Positions 46,536 to 54,589 of a stretch of 64,000 bases of DNA are shown here, in pieces. The stretch is from Gemmatimonadota bacterium. Lineage in GTDB: Bacteria > JAAXHH01. A program made the translations under genes and the position numbers. The notes beneath the pieces are model-generated. The model was not told the origin of the DNA, did no database searches, and saw only the letters and a list, made by a program, of their open reading frames with translations. The first letter of the stretch is position 1. Every line of letters begins with the position of its first letter. Location: positions 124,001 to 188,000 of the forward strand of contig VXTP01000043.1 in NCBI GenBank assembly GCA_009837395.1. Reading direction: 5' to 3'.

Positions 46536-47351
46536 TCAGGCGTATAACGCGTTGCTGAACGCGCGGCGGTATTGCCGCGTGGTGGGGTGGTCCTCGCCCA
46601 GCATGCCGAAAATGGCGACGCAGCTTCTCCTGGCTCCGTCGTCGTCATAGGACCGGTTCTTCTCCAACACCTCGATGAAGCACTGCAGGGCCAGGTCGTA
46701 TTCCTCCCGCCTGAGATGCTCGATCGCCTGGACATAGACCGGCCGGACCGGGGCGTCCTCGAGACGCTCGGGCGTGTCCAGGTGGAGGAAGAGTTCCGCG
46801 ATGGTCCGCATTACGACCGCCGAGTCGTGGTATTCCGTGCCCGGTTCGATAGGGCGCAGAAGTTCCAGGCTGCGGACTGGATCTTCATCCAGGAAGGTGC
46901 GTGCCAGGCAGACCGCCGCCTGCTCGTTGTCCGGCTCGGCCGCCAGGACGGCCTCCATGATCTCGCGCGCCGCTTCCCGATCGCCCGTTTCCAGGAGCCG
47001 CAGCGCCTCTGCAAGCTGCCTGGCGTGAGGGCTGGGCAGGGCTTTCCTGAGCCACTGCTCGATCATGGGCTCCGGCAGGGCGCCGGTGAACTCGTCCCGG
47101 ACTTCGCCGTCGACGAACATCTTCACATTCGGTATCCCCTGTATCCCGTACTGCCGGGCGATGTCCGTGTGCGTTTCCGTGTTGACCTTCACGAGTTTCC
47201 ACCGGTCCCGGTGGCGTTCGGCAAGGGATTCGATTACGGGGCCCAGCATCTTGCAGGGCCCGCACCATTCCGCCCAGAAATCGACCAGCACGGGGACCGT
47301 ATGACTCTTTTCGACCACTTCCTTGTTGAAGTCCGAAACCTCGTAGTTCAT
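46536..47351 (-). CDS. Thioredoxin with TPR-like domain (CnoX/YbbN-like)
   Basis: The 271-residue protein has an N-terminal thioredoxin domain (1-110) with the redox motif C30-G-P-C33 and VKVNTETHTDIARQYGI. A helical tail (120-271) resembles tetratricopeptide repeats. This is the CnoX/YbbN layout, a protein that protects substrates from oxidation and hands them to chaperones. Here the Cys pair is intact, so thiol chemistry is possible. Confidence 0.9.
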   Translation of the reverse strand: MNYEVSDFNKEVVEKSHTVPVLVDFWAEWCGPCKMLGPVIESLAERHRDRWKLVKVNTETHTDIARQYGIQGIPNVKMFVDGEVRDEFTGALPEPMIEQWLRKALPSPHARQLAEALRLLETGDREAAREIMEAVLAAEPDNEQAAVCLARTFLDEDPVRSLELLRPIEPGTEYHDSAVVMRTIAELFLHLDTPERLEDAPVRPVYVQAIEHLRREEYDLALQCFIEVLEKNRSYDDDGARRSCVAIFGMLGEDHPTTRQYRRAFSNALYA

Positions 47352-47397
47352 CGCCGTTCCTTACCGGTTTGCGGCGCACGCGACAGCGAGCCGCTGG

Positions 47398-47426
47398 TTG
47401 ACACGTATGTTGACCGGGGTTATCTT
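47398..47426 (+). promoter_or_regulatory. Promoter-like sequence antisense to the kinase-like gene
   Basis: TTGACA (47398-47403), a 17-bp spacer and TATCTT (47421-47426) on the + strand is one of the best promoter matches in the window. Genes on both sides run on the minus strand, so any transcript would be antisense to the cytidylate-kinase-like gene and could reach the PNP gene at 48217. Confidence 0.35.
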
Positions 47427-47456
47427 TCTTTGCGGTTCATCCGGGTGCGCAGGCTT

Positions 47457-48152
47457 TCATTCGTCGTCGCCGAAGAGTCTGCGGCGGAAGTCGATCACGA
47501 TGTCGGCCATGTTCTCCCACGACGTCAGAGACGTGTTGAAGACCGCGTGGTACAGCGTCGGGTCCTTCCAGTCGCGATGGTAGTTGTGCTGCAGGTACAG
47601 CGCACGCTGCCGGTCCTTTTCCTTGATGAGTTCGGCGGCCCGGTCCCGCGAGAGATTCATCTCGTCCATGATGACGTCGACCCGGTATTCGAATGGCGCG
47701 ACGAACAGGGTGTGGAAGACGTCCTTGCGGTCCGCCAGGATGCACTGGCACCCGCGCCCTACGATGATGACGTGCTGCCTGTCGGCCAGCGAACGGATGG
47801 TATCCTGGAGGATCTGGAGGTATTCGTCCCGGTCCAGGAAGGTGTTCTTCAGGGAGGTGGGGTCCTTCGTCCCCTCGTCGTCGCCCGGCACGTAGGGCCA
47901 GATGAGGGGCGGGTATTCCGGGGACAGGGAGTAGACGGTCGAAGGGGTGAACAGTTCGCCGAGAAAGCGCCGTATGGGCGATTCGCCCACTTCGTCCAGT
48001 TGCTCGACCACATCTTCCGAAACGCCCGCTGCATGGGCGGTTTCGGCGATGAGTTCCTTGTCCACGCAATCATAACCGAGGCGGTCCGCGACGATCCTCG
48101 CGATGTCTCTACCACCGCTGCCGTACTCCCTGGCGACCGTGATGATGCTCAT
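47457..48152 (-). CDS. Cytidylate kinase-like family protein
   Basis: The 231-residue protein starts IITVAREYGSGG with a P-loop-like GSGGRDIAR segment near 11-19 and a RRFLGELF segment near 60. A CDE/LID-type region lies near 125-150. This matches the cytidylate-kinase-like family whose function is not well defined. I choose the ATG at 48152, eight bases after AAGGAG, over an upstream in-frame ATG at 48218 that crosses the divergent PNP start. Confidence 0.88.
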   Translation of the reverse strand: MSIITVAREYGSGGRDIARIVADRLGYDCVDKELIAETAHAAGVSEDVVEQLDEVGESPIRRFLGELFTPSTVYSLSPEYPPLIWPYVPGDDEGTKDPTSLKNTFLDRDEYLQILQDTIRSLADRQHVIIVGRGCQCILADRKDVFHTLFVAPFEYRVDVIMDEMNLSRDRAAELIKEKDRQRALYLQHNYHRDWKDPTLYHAVFNTSLTSWENMADIVIDFRRRLFGDDE

Positions 48153-48216
48153 GATGGACTCCTTGTTGCGTACAGCCGTCGAAGGAGACGAGGAAACCGT
48201 TTGAAAGCGCTGCGCC

Positions 48217-49143
48217 ATGCCCCGTCATGATCCGTTGGACGCGACTGCGGACTTTCTGGATACACAGGGGTTCGCGGCCGCCCGCTTCGGCATGATCCTG
48301 GGTACCGGATTCGGGTCGTGCGTCCGGGCGGTCGAAAAGAAATCCGTTGTACCCTACGGCGCCATCCCCCATTTTCCGGTATCGACCGTTAAAGGCCACG
48401 AGGGCAACCTGGTCTACGGCACCCTGGGCGATGCACCCGTGATCGTGATGCAGGGGCGGATCCACCTGTACGAGGGTTACAACGGGCGGCAGATCGCCTA
48501 TCCCCTCGAGGTGATGCGCCGGTTCGGTGTCGAGGTGCTGCTCGTGACCAATGCCGCCGGGGGACTGAATCCCGGTTACGTGACGGGTGACCTCATGGTC
48601 GTACGGCAACATATCCATCCCATCGGCGGTAAACAGATGGGAGACTTGACTTCAGATTCGGATGGCGAACCCTGTTACAACGCGTCTTTGAGGGATTCGC
48701 TTCTGGAGATCAGTATACAAAAAAACATGTCGGTCCAACAGGGAATTTTGGCGTGGATGCCCGGGCCATCCTTCGAGACCCGCGCCGAAATCGCCCTGCT
48801 TAAATCACTGGGCGCGGACGCGGTGACCATGTCGACCGTACCGGAAGCGCTGGCGGCCCGGCGGCTTGGCATGAGGACCGCGGCCATATCGTGCATATCC
48901 AACGTGTGGACGGGTCAAGCAGGTGAGACCGTCGACCCGGACGACGTGGCCTCGACGGTCGAATCGGCGGCCGGTCGCTGTGCGGACCTGCTGGCCGGCC
49001 TGGCCGGCCTGGTCGGCGTGACCGGCCTAGTCGACCCGGATAGCCCGGACCGCACGGCTGGCCCGGACCGCACGGCTGGCCCGGACCGCACGGATCGTCC
49101 GGACCCGGACGGAAGGGTCACTCCGGGCGCTTCCCGTTCATAG
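48217..49143 (+). CDS. Purine nucleoside phosphorylase with repeat-expanded C-terminus
   Basis: The 308-residue protein resembles trimeric PNPs. MILGTGFGSCV near 26-36 is the phosphate-binding loop, and the KGHEGNLVYG block near 59 follows. VTNAAGGLNPGYVTGDLMVV lies near 110, and MPGPSFETRAEI with the catalytic Glu near 187. It splits inosine/guanosine-type nucleosides with phosphate. The last 45 residues form an unusual tail of PDRTAG repeats encoded by an 18-bp DNA repeat, probably disordered and without a role in catalysis. Confidence 0.92.
   Translation: MPRHDPLDATADFLDTQGFAAARFGMILGTGFGSCVRAVEKKSVVPYGAIPHFPVSTVKGHEGNLVYGTLGDAPVIVMQGRIHLYEGYNGRQIAYPLEVMRRFGVEVLLVTNAAGGLNPGYVTGDLMVVRQHIHPIGGKQMGDLTSDSDGEPCYNASLRDSLLEISIQKNMSVQQGILAWMPGPSFETRAEIALLKSLGADAVTMSTVPEALAARRLGMRTAAISCISNVWTGQAGETVDPDDVASTVESAAGRCADLLAGLAGLVGVTGLVDPDSPDRTAGPDRTAGPDRTDRPDPDGRVTPGASRS
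49044..49097. repeat. Three-copy 18-bp in-frame repeat in the PNP gene
   Basis: Three copies of CCCGGACCGCACGGCTGG (third copy variant) keep the reading frame and encode a PDRTAG tail. Confidence 0.9.
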
Positions 49144-49155
49144 AGGGCATACATC

Positions 49156-50031
49156 ATGGCCTGGTTTGAGAGAAGACAGCGGGGACTGAGCCCGCAGAAG
49201 CGCAAGGAAATCCCGAAGGGGTTGTGGGTCAAGTGCGACAAGTGCGACGCCATGCTGTACAAGGCGGAGCTCGAACGGGACTTTAACGTATGCGCGCATT
49301 GCGGGTACCATTTCAAGATCGGCCACCAGGGGTACATCTCTCTGATCATGGATCCGGACACCTTCGAGGAGACCGACACGGACCTGCGCACCGTCGACCC
49401 GCTCGAGTTCAAGGAAAAGGAAAACTACCCGGACTACATGAAGCAGTACCAGAAGCGGACCGGCATGATGGAGGCCGTGGTATCGGGTACGGGTCGCATC
49501 GAGGGAAGGCTCGTTTCCCTGTCCATCCACGATGGGGCCTTCCTGGCCGGGAGCATGGGTTCCGTGGTCGGCGAGAAGGTAACGCGGTCCATCCGGCGGT
49601 CACTCGACCTGGAGATCCCGCTGCTCGTGGTCGCCACGTCGGGCGGTGCGCGCATGCAGGAAGGCATCCTCTCCCTCATGCAGATGGCGAAGACTTCCCT
49701 CTGGCTGAACCGCCTGTCGGAGGAGAAGATCCCCTTTGTCGTCGTGATCACGAATCCGACCATGGCCGGCGTGATGGCGAGCTACGCTTCGCTGGGAGAC
49801 TTCACCCTGGCCGAGCCGGGCGCCATGATGGGCTTCGCCGGCGGAAGGGTGATCGAGCAGACGATCGGATCGAGCCTGCCGGAGGGGTTCCAGACCGCGG
49901 AATTTTTCCTGACCAAGGGTTTCGTCGACCAAGTCGTACCCAGGACCGGGTTGCGGGAGACCCTGGCCACGATCCTCAGCTATTTTCCCGATCGGGAGAA
50001 GAAGGCAGAGGTGGAATCGGAAGCGCCGTGA
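49156..50031 (+). CDS. accD: Acetyl-CoA carboxylase carboxyltransferase beta subunit
   Basis: The 291-residue protein has the AccD zinc finger at residues 27-49 (CDKC...CAHC). The carboxyltransferase core includes SGGARMQEGILSLMQMAKTS near 156-175 and TNPTMAGVMASYASLGD near 197-213. It forms malonyl-CoA with the alpha subunit, encoded elsewhere. The start ATG follows GAGGG. The length is normal. Confidence 0.96.
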   Translation: MAWFERRQRGLSPQKRKEIPKGLWVKCDKCDAMLYKAELERDFNVCAHCGYHFKIGHQGYISLIMDPDTFEETDTDLRTVDPLEFKEKENYPDYMKQYQKRTGMMEAVVSGTGRIEGRLVSLSIHDGAFLAGSMGSVVGEKVTRSIRRSLDLEIPLLVVATSGGARMQEGILSLMQMAKTSLWLNRLSEEKIPFVVVITNPTMAGVMASYASLGDFTLAEPGAMMGFAGGRVIEQTIGSSLPEGFQTAEFFLTKGFVDQVVPRTGLRETLATILSYFPDREKKAEVESEAP

Positions 50032-50072
50032 CGGGCCTGGCGGTCCTGAGCGGGTGCGTCGGCGCCGCGGCA

Positions 50073-50106
50073 GTCACGATTCCAGCATCCGTCACGATTC
50101 CAGCAT
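50073..50106. repeat. Two-copy 18-bp repeat across the purF 3' end
   Basis: Two copies of GTCACGATTCCAGCAT with an 18-bp period (50073 and 50091). The second copy overlaps the last codons and stop of purF, so the repeat seems to have grown out of the gene end. Confidence 0.75.
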
Positions 50107-51501
50107 GAGCTTGTTGAGCGAATCTTCCGGGATGACCGGGTAGTTCCCGCTGAAGCAGGCCGTGCAGTAGCCCACCCCGGGCTTTCCATACTCCTTGCCC
50201 GTTTTTACCATGCCTTCGATGGACAGGTAGCCCAGACTGTCCGCCCCGAGATACTGGCGGATCTCCTCCACCCGGGTCTGCGAGGCGATGAGCTCGCCCC
50301 GGCTTTGCATGTCGATCCCGTAGTAGCAGGGATGGCGGATGGGGGGACTGCTGATCCGCACATGCACCTCGGACGCCCCCGCGCCGCGGATCAGCCTGAC
50401 CAGCTGATTGAGGGTCGTTCCCCGCACGATGGAATCGTCCACGAGGACCACGCGCCGGTTCCGCAGCACGCCCTGGACCGGGTTGTACTTCAGTCTCACC
50501 GTAAACTCGCGCATCGACTGGTCCGGATCGATGAAGGTCCGCCCCACGTAGTGGTTCCGGATCAGGCCGATCTCGAACCGGATGCCCGACTGCTCCGAGT
50601 AGCCCAGCGCGGCGGTCGTGGCCGAATCCGGCACGGCGATGACGATGTCGGCGTCCACCGGGTGTTCCTCCGCCAGCTGGCGGCCGAAGCGCCGGCGGAA
50701 CTTGTCGCTGTTTTCTCCGAATACCTTGCTGTCGGGCCGGGCGAAATAGATGTACTCGAAGATGCAGGCGGCCGGTTCCGCCGCTTCGAAGGGGAAGTAG
50801 GACCGTATGCCCTCTTCGTCGATGACGACCATCTCGCCGGGTTTCACTTCACGGACGTATTCCGCTTTCATGATGTCGAAGGCGCAGGTCTCCGACGCGA
50901 GCACGTGGGCATTGCCCAGGCGTCCCAGGCACAGGGGCCGGAATCCGCGGGGATCCCGGACGCCGATCAGCTGCGATTCGGACAGGAACACGATGGAATA
51001 AGCGCCTTCGACCTGGCGCAGGGCGTCGGCGATCATGCCGGGCAGGTCGGGTTCGTTCGATCGCGCGATGAGGTGGAGTACGATCTCGCTGTCGGACGAG
51101 GTGCGGAAAATGGAACCGGTCTCTTCCATCGACAGGTGCAGCGCGCCGGTGTTGGTGAAGTTGCCGTTGTGGGCGGTGGCCAACTGTCCGCGCTTGAAGT
51201 TGACCATGAAGGGCTGCGCGTTGTCGACGTTGGACGTGCCGGTGGTGGAATACCGGTTGTGGCCGATGGCCATGTGCCCGTCGAGTTCGTTCACCCGCTC
51301 GCCATGGTCGTAGGCTTCGCTGACCAGGCCCATGGCCCGGTGGGAATCGATATGATGACCGTCTGAGACCGCCATGCCGGAGCTTTCCTGGCCGCGGTGC
51401 TGGAGGGCATACAATCCCAGGAAGGTCAGCCGGGCGGCTGCGGGGTCGCCATATACGCCGAAGACACCGCACTCCTCGCGAATTTCATCGTCTCCCCACA
51501 T
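50092..51501 (-). CDS. purF: Amidophosphoribosyltransferase
   Basis: The 469-residue protein has the N-terminal nucleophile Cys at residue 11 after a short propeptide (REECGVFGV), the glutaminase LQHRGQESSG, and the PRPP-binding VVLVDDSIVRGTT near 355-367. Cys residues at positions matching the 4Fe-4S cluster of the Bacillus-type enzyme are present (ACIFEYIYF, HPCYYGID, YCTACFSG). It makes 5-phosphoribosylamine from PRPP and glutamine, the first step of purine synthesis. It is divergent from ndk; each has its own clear promoter. Confidence 0.96.
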   Translation of the reverse strand: MWGDDEIREECGVFGVYGDPAAARLTFLGLYALQHRGQESSGMAVSDGHHIDSHRAMGLVSEAYDHGERVNELDGHMAIGHNRYSTTGTSNVDNAQPFMVNFKRGQLATAHNGNFTNTGALHLSMEETGSIFRTSSDSEIVLHLIARSNEPDLPGMIADALRQVEGAYSIVFLSESQLIGVRDPRGFRPLCLGRLGNAHVLASETCAFDIMKAEYVREVKPGEMVVIDEEGIRSYFPFEAAEPAACIFEYIYFARPDSKVFGENSDKFRRRFGRQLAEEHPVDADIVIAVPDSATTAALGYSEQSGIRFEIGLIRNHYVGRTFIDPDQSMREFTVRLKYNPVQGVLRNRRVVLVDDSIVRGTTLNQLVRLIRGAGASEVHVRISSPPIRHPCYYGIDMQSRGELIASQTRVEEIRQYLGADSLGYLSIEGMVKTGKEYGKPGVGYCTACFSGNYPVIPEDSLNKLMLES

Positions 51502-51539
51502 GGCCTTGCCCCGATTGTATGTAGATGAAGCCCACCGAC

Positions 51540-51568
51540 ATTATACTCGCCGGAACTCGAAATGTCCA
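51540..51568 (-). promoter_or_regulatory. Promoter of purF
   Basis: On the minus strand, TGGACA (51568-51563), a 17-bp spacer and a perfect TATAAT (51545-51540). The leader to the ATG is about 30 bases. Confidence 0.6.
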
Positions 51569-51614
51569 CCGCAATTTTGTGCCATCGAAGCGATTTGCAA
51601 AGGGGGCATTTCCG

Positions 51615-51643
51615 TTGACACTCCGGGGGCCGCCGCCTACATT
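51615..51643 (+). promoter_or_regulatory. Promoter of ndk
   Basis: TTGACA (51615-51620), a 17-bp spacer and TACATT (51638-51643) on the + strand, about 58 bases before the likely transcript start-to-GTG distance to 51708. Confidence 0.55.
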
Positions 51644-51707
51644 GCACGTGGCTTTGCACGAGGCTTTAAACCATTGTTTCGACTCACATTTAAAGGAGAA
51701 TCAATCC

Positions 51708-52169
51708 GTGGAACGAACGCTTGTTCTCATCAAGCCGGATGCCGTGCAGCGCGGAATGATCGGCCTCATCGCCGGCCGTTTCGAAAGCAAGGGACTCAAG
51801 GTCGCCGGTCTCAAACTGATGCAGCTGACCGACGGGATCCTGAACGAGCACTATGCACACCTGTCCGACAAGCCCTTCTTCCCCCGAATCAAGTCCTTCA
51901 TGCAGGAAACGCCGGTCGTAGCGCTGTGCCTGGAAGGCGTCGATGCCGTGGACGTCGTGCGAGGCCTGTGCGGCGTGACGAACGCCAGGCAGGCCGCCCC
52001 GGGCACGATACGCGGCGATCTCGGCATGAGCGTGCAGTGCAACCTGGTGCACGCTTCCGACTCCCTGGAAACGGCGCGGGACGAAGTACCCCGCTTCTTT
52101 TCAGAGGATGAACTGTTTACCTACGCGAAGGCGGAAGACGCCGTCGTCTACGCCAGCGACGAACGTTAG
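51708..52169 (+). CDS. ndk: Nucleoside diphosphate kinase
   Basis: The 153-residue protein has RTLVLIKPDAVQRG at the start and the active-site His at H115 in NLVHASDS, after APGTIRGDLG. It transfers phosphate between NTPs and NDPs. I choose the GTG at 51708, eight bases after AAAGGAGAA; earlier in-frame codons would add a non-conserved 61-residue tail. Confidence 0.96.
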   Translation: MERTLVLIKPDAVQRGMIGLIAGRFESKGLKVAGLKLMQLTDGILNEHYAHLSDKPFFPRIKSFMQETPVVALCLEGVDAVDVVRGLCGVTNARQAAPGTIRGDLGMSVQCNLVHASDSLETARDEVPRFFSEDELFTYAKAEDAVVYASDER

Positions 52170-52190
52170 GCGCCTTTACTCCGGTCAGGC

Positions 52191-54407
52191 ATGGACATAC
52201 TCACCGGTACCATCGAGCGCATCACCTACCAGAGCGAGGAGACCGGCTATACGGTCGCGCGGCTGCGCGCCGAACCGGACGCCTGCAGGACCACCGAGAA
52301 CCTGGCGCGCGCGGCCACGCGGGACGGCCTGCTGACCGTCACGGGCGAACTGGCGAAGATCGCGCCGGGCGAGCGTGTCGAAGTCTCCGGGTTCTGGGTA
52401 ACCCACAAGCAGTACGGCAAGCAGTTCAAGATCGTCGAATCGAAATCGATCCAGCCAACGACCACGGACGGGATTCGAAAGTACCTGGGATCGGGACTCA
52501 TCAAGGGACTGGGCCCGGCCAAAGCCGCCATGATCGTCGATCACTTCGGAGGGGACACCCTCGAGGTCATCGAGAAGACGCCCGGCCGGCTGTCCGAGGT
52601 GAAGGGCATCGCGAAGAAGACCATCGACGTCATCCGATCCGGTTGGGAGGAACAGAAGCACATCCAGAAGGTCATGCAGTTCCTGCTCGGACACGACGTG
52701 AGCATGGCCTACGCGGTGAAGATCTACAAGGCCTACGGCAACGAGGCCATCAGGCAGGTAAAGGAGAATCCGTACCGCCTGTCCACGGATATCTGGGGCA
52801 TCGGTTTTAAGACCGCCGACAAGATCGCCATGAACCTGGGGGTGGATCCCGGCGCGCCCGCCCGGGTCGAGGCCGGCATCCGGTACGTCCTGGAGGCGCA
52901 GGCCGACGACGGTCACGTCTACGTGCCCCTGGAAACCCTCACCGAGGAAAGCGCCTCCGTGCTCGAGGTCGACGCCGAAGCCATTCCCGCAGGCATCGAA
53001 GGACTGGTCCGGGCCGAGGTGGTCCTTCGCAATGAAGACCGGGTCTATCTCCAGCCCCTGTACTACGCCGAGCAGGGCATCGCGCGGCACATCGCGCGCC
53101 TGGTCGAACATCCCCGCACCCCGCCGCCCCCCGAACGAATCGACGAACACATCCTGCACATCGAAAGGGAACGGAGCATCGTCTTCAACGCGGAACAGCG
53201 CGAGGCGATACACACCTCGGCATCCCGGAGCGTCCTGGCGATTACCGGCGGGCCGGGGACCGGCAAGACGACCTGCGTGCAGGGCATCGTCTACCTGTTC
53301 AAACGCGTGGGCGCGAAGGTGCTGCTGGCCGCGCCGACCGGCCGGGCCGCGAAGCGGCTGTCCGAGGTGACCGGCGCCGAGGCGAAGACGATCCACCGGC
53401 TGCTCGAGTTCAACCCGGGGCTCATGGAGTTCGGCCGCGACCAGGACAACCGCCTGGAAGCCGACCTGGTCATCCTCGACGAGTCTTCCATGGTGGACAC
53501 GGCCCTGATGAATGCCGTGCTGCGGGCCGTGAAGACCTCCGCCCGCTTCATCATGGTGGGCGACGTCGACCAATTGCCCTCCGTGGGGGCGGGCAACGTC
53601 CTCCGGGACATGATCGACGCCGGCCGTCTTCCGGTGGTCCGCCTGACCGAGATCTTCCGCCAGGCCCGGGAGAGCAGCATCGTGATGAACGCCCACCGGG
53701 TGAACCGGGGAGAAATGCCGGACACGAAAAACAGGAACCAGGGCGATTTCTTCTTCATCAACGAGCCCGATCCCACGGCCGGAGCGGAACAGATCACCGA
53801 GCTGTTGACGGACCGCCTGCCGCGCAAGTACGGCCTCGATCCCTTCAACGACATCCAGGTGCTCACCCCCATGTACCGCGGCGACATCGGCGTGGATCAA
53901 CTCAACCAGAAGCTTCAGCAGGTGCTGAACCCATCGGGGGCCTCGTTGAAGCGGGGCGACCGGGAACTGCGCGTGGGCGACAAGGTGCTGCAAACGCGGA
54001 ACAACTACGGGAAAATGACCTTCAACGGCGACATCGGACGCATCACGCACATCGATCCGGACGACCAGGCCGTGGACATCTCCTTTCAGGAATCCGTCCG
54101 GTACGATTACGGCGAACTCGACGAGCTGGTCCTGGCCTACGCCATCAGCGTGCACAAGAGCCAGGGTTCCGAGTACCCCGCCATCATCCTGCCGCTCTAC
54201 AGCACCCATTACATCATGCTGCAGCGGAACCTGCTGTATACGGCGCTGACCCGGGCCAGGGCGCTGGCCGTCCTCGTCGGCACGCCAAAAGCCCTGGCCA
54301 TCGCGGTGAAGAACAACCGGGTCGTCGAGCGTTACACGGGGCTGCAGGATGCGCTGGGCGAATTGATCGGCGACCGGATGGGGAGCCTTCCGGGCCTTTC
54401 GCCGTAA
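52191..54407 (+). CDS. recD2: ATP-dependent RecD2-like DNA helicase
   Basis: The 738-residue protein is the single-subunit RecD2 type. An N-terminal OB-like and helix-hairpin-helix region (GLIKGLGPAKAAMIV) precedes the helicase core, with Walker A GGPGTGKTTC near 353, DESSMVD near 434, and a motif VI-like SVHKSQGSEYPA near 655. It unwinds 5'-to-3', acting in DNA repair. It follows ndk by 21 bp and may be co-transcribed. Confidence 0.94.
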   Translation: MDILTGTIERITYQSEETGYTVARLRAEPDACRTTENLARAATRDGLLTVTGELAKIAPGERVEVSGFWVTHKQYGKQFKIVESKSIQPTTTDGIRKYLGSGLIKGLGPAKAAMIVDHFGGDTLEVIEKTPGRLSEVKGIAKKTIDVIRSGWEEQKHIQKVMQFLLGHDVSMAYAVKIYKAYGNEAIRQVKENPYRLSTDIWGIGFKTADKIAMNLGVDPGAPARVEAGIRYVLEAQADDGHVYVPLETLTEESASVLEVDAEAIPAGIEGLVRAEVVLRNEDRVYLQPLYYAEQGIARHIARLVEHPRTPPPPERIDEHILHIERERSIVFNAEQREAIHTSASRSVLAITGGPGTGKTTCVQGIVYLFKRVGAKVLLAAPTGRAAKRLSEVTGAEAKTIHRLLEFNPGLMEFGRDQDNRLEADLVILDESSMVDTALMNAVLRAVKTSARFIMVGDVDQLPSVGAGNVLRDMIDAGRLPVVRLTEIFRQARESSIVMNAHRVNRGEMPDTKNRNQGDFFFINEPDPTAGAEQITELLTDRLPRKYGLDPFNDIQVLTPMYRGDIGVDQLNQKLQQVLNPSGASLKRGDRELRVGDKVLQTRNNYGKMTFNGDIGRITHIDPDDQAVDISFQESVRYDYGELDELVLAYAISVHKSQGSEYPAIILPLYSTHYIMLQRNLLYTALTRARALAVLVGTPKALAIAVKNNRVVERYTGLQDALGELIGDRMGSLPGLSP

Positions 54408-54429
54408 GGTTCGGGGACGAAATACACCT

Positions 54430-54457
54430 TGACAGGGGTATGTGGCGTCCTATCTTG
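54430..54457 (+). promoter_or_regulatory. Promoter of the membrane protein gene at 54590
   Basis: TTGACA (54430-54435), a 16-bp spacer and TATCTT (54452-54457). The sequence CTTGACAGGGG matches the promoter at 6519. The leader is about 128 bases and has no feature I recognise. Confidence 0.5.
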
Positions 54458-54589
54458 TCAGACTTGTTATCCGAACATGCGAAAACCGGTAAATCCCGCG
54501 CAGATCAGCACCGATGTGTATACAATGTATCTATTTGGCGTGCAACATGTTGCGTGATTTAACGGCTGTACCGCTTCAGGAGGCCCGCG

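Noticed and set aside
52185-54209. 674-codon open frame opposite recD2
   Set aside because: Same reason: it is the mirror of a well-supported helicase gene and shows no domain of its own.
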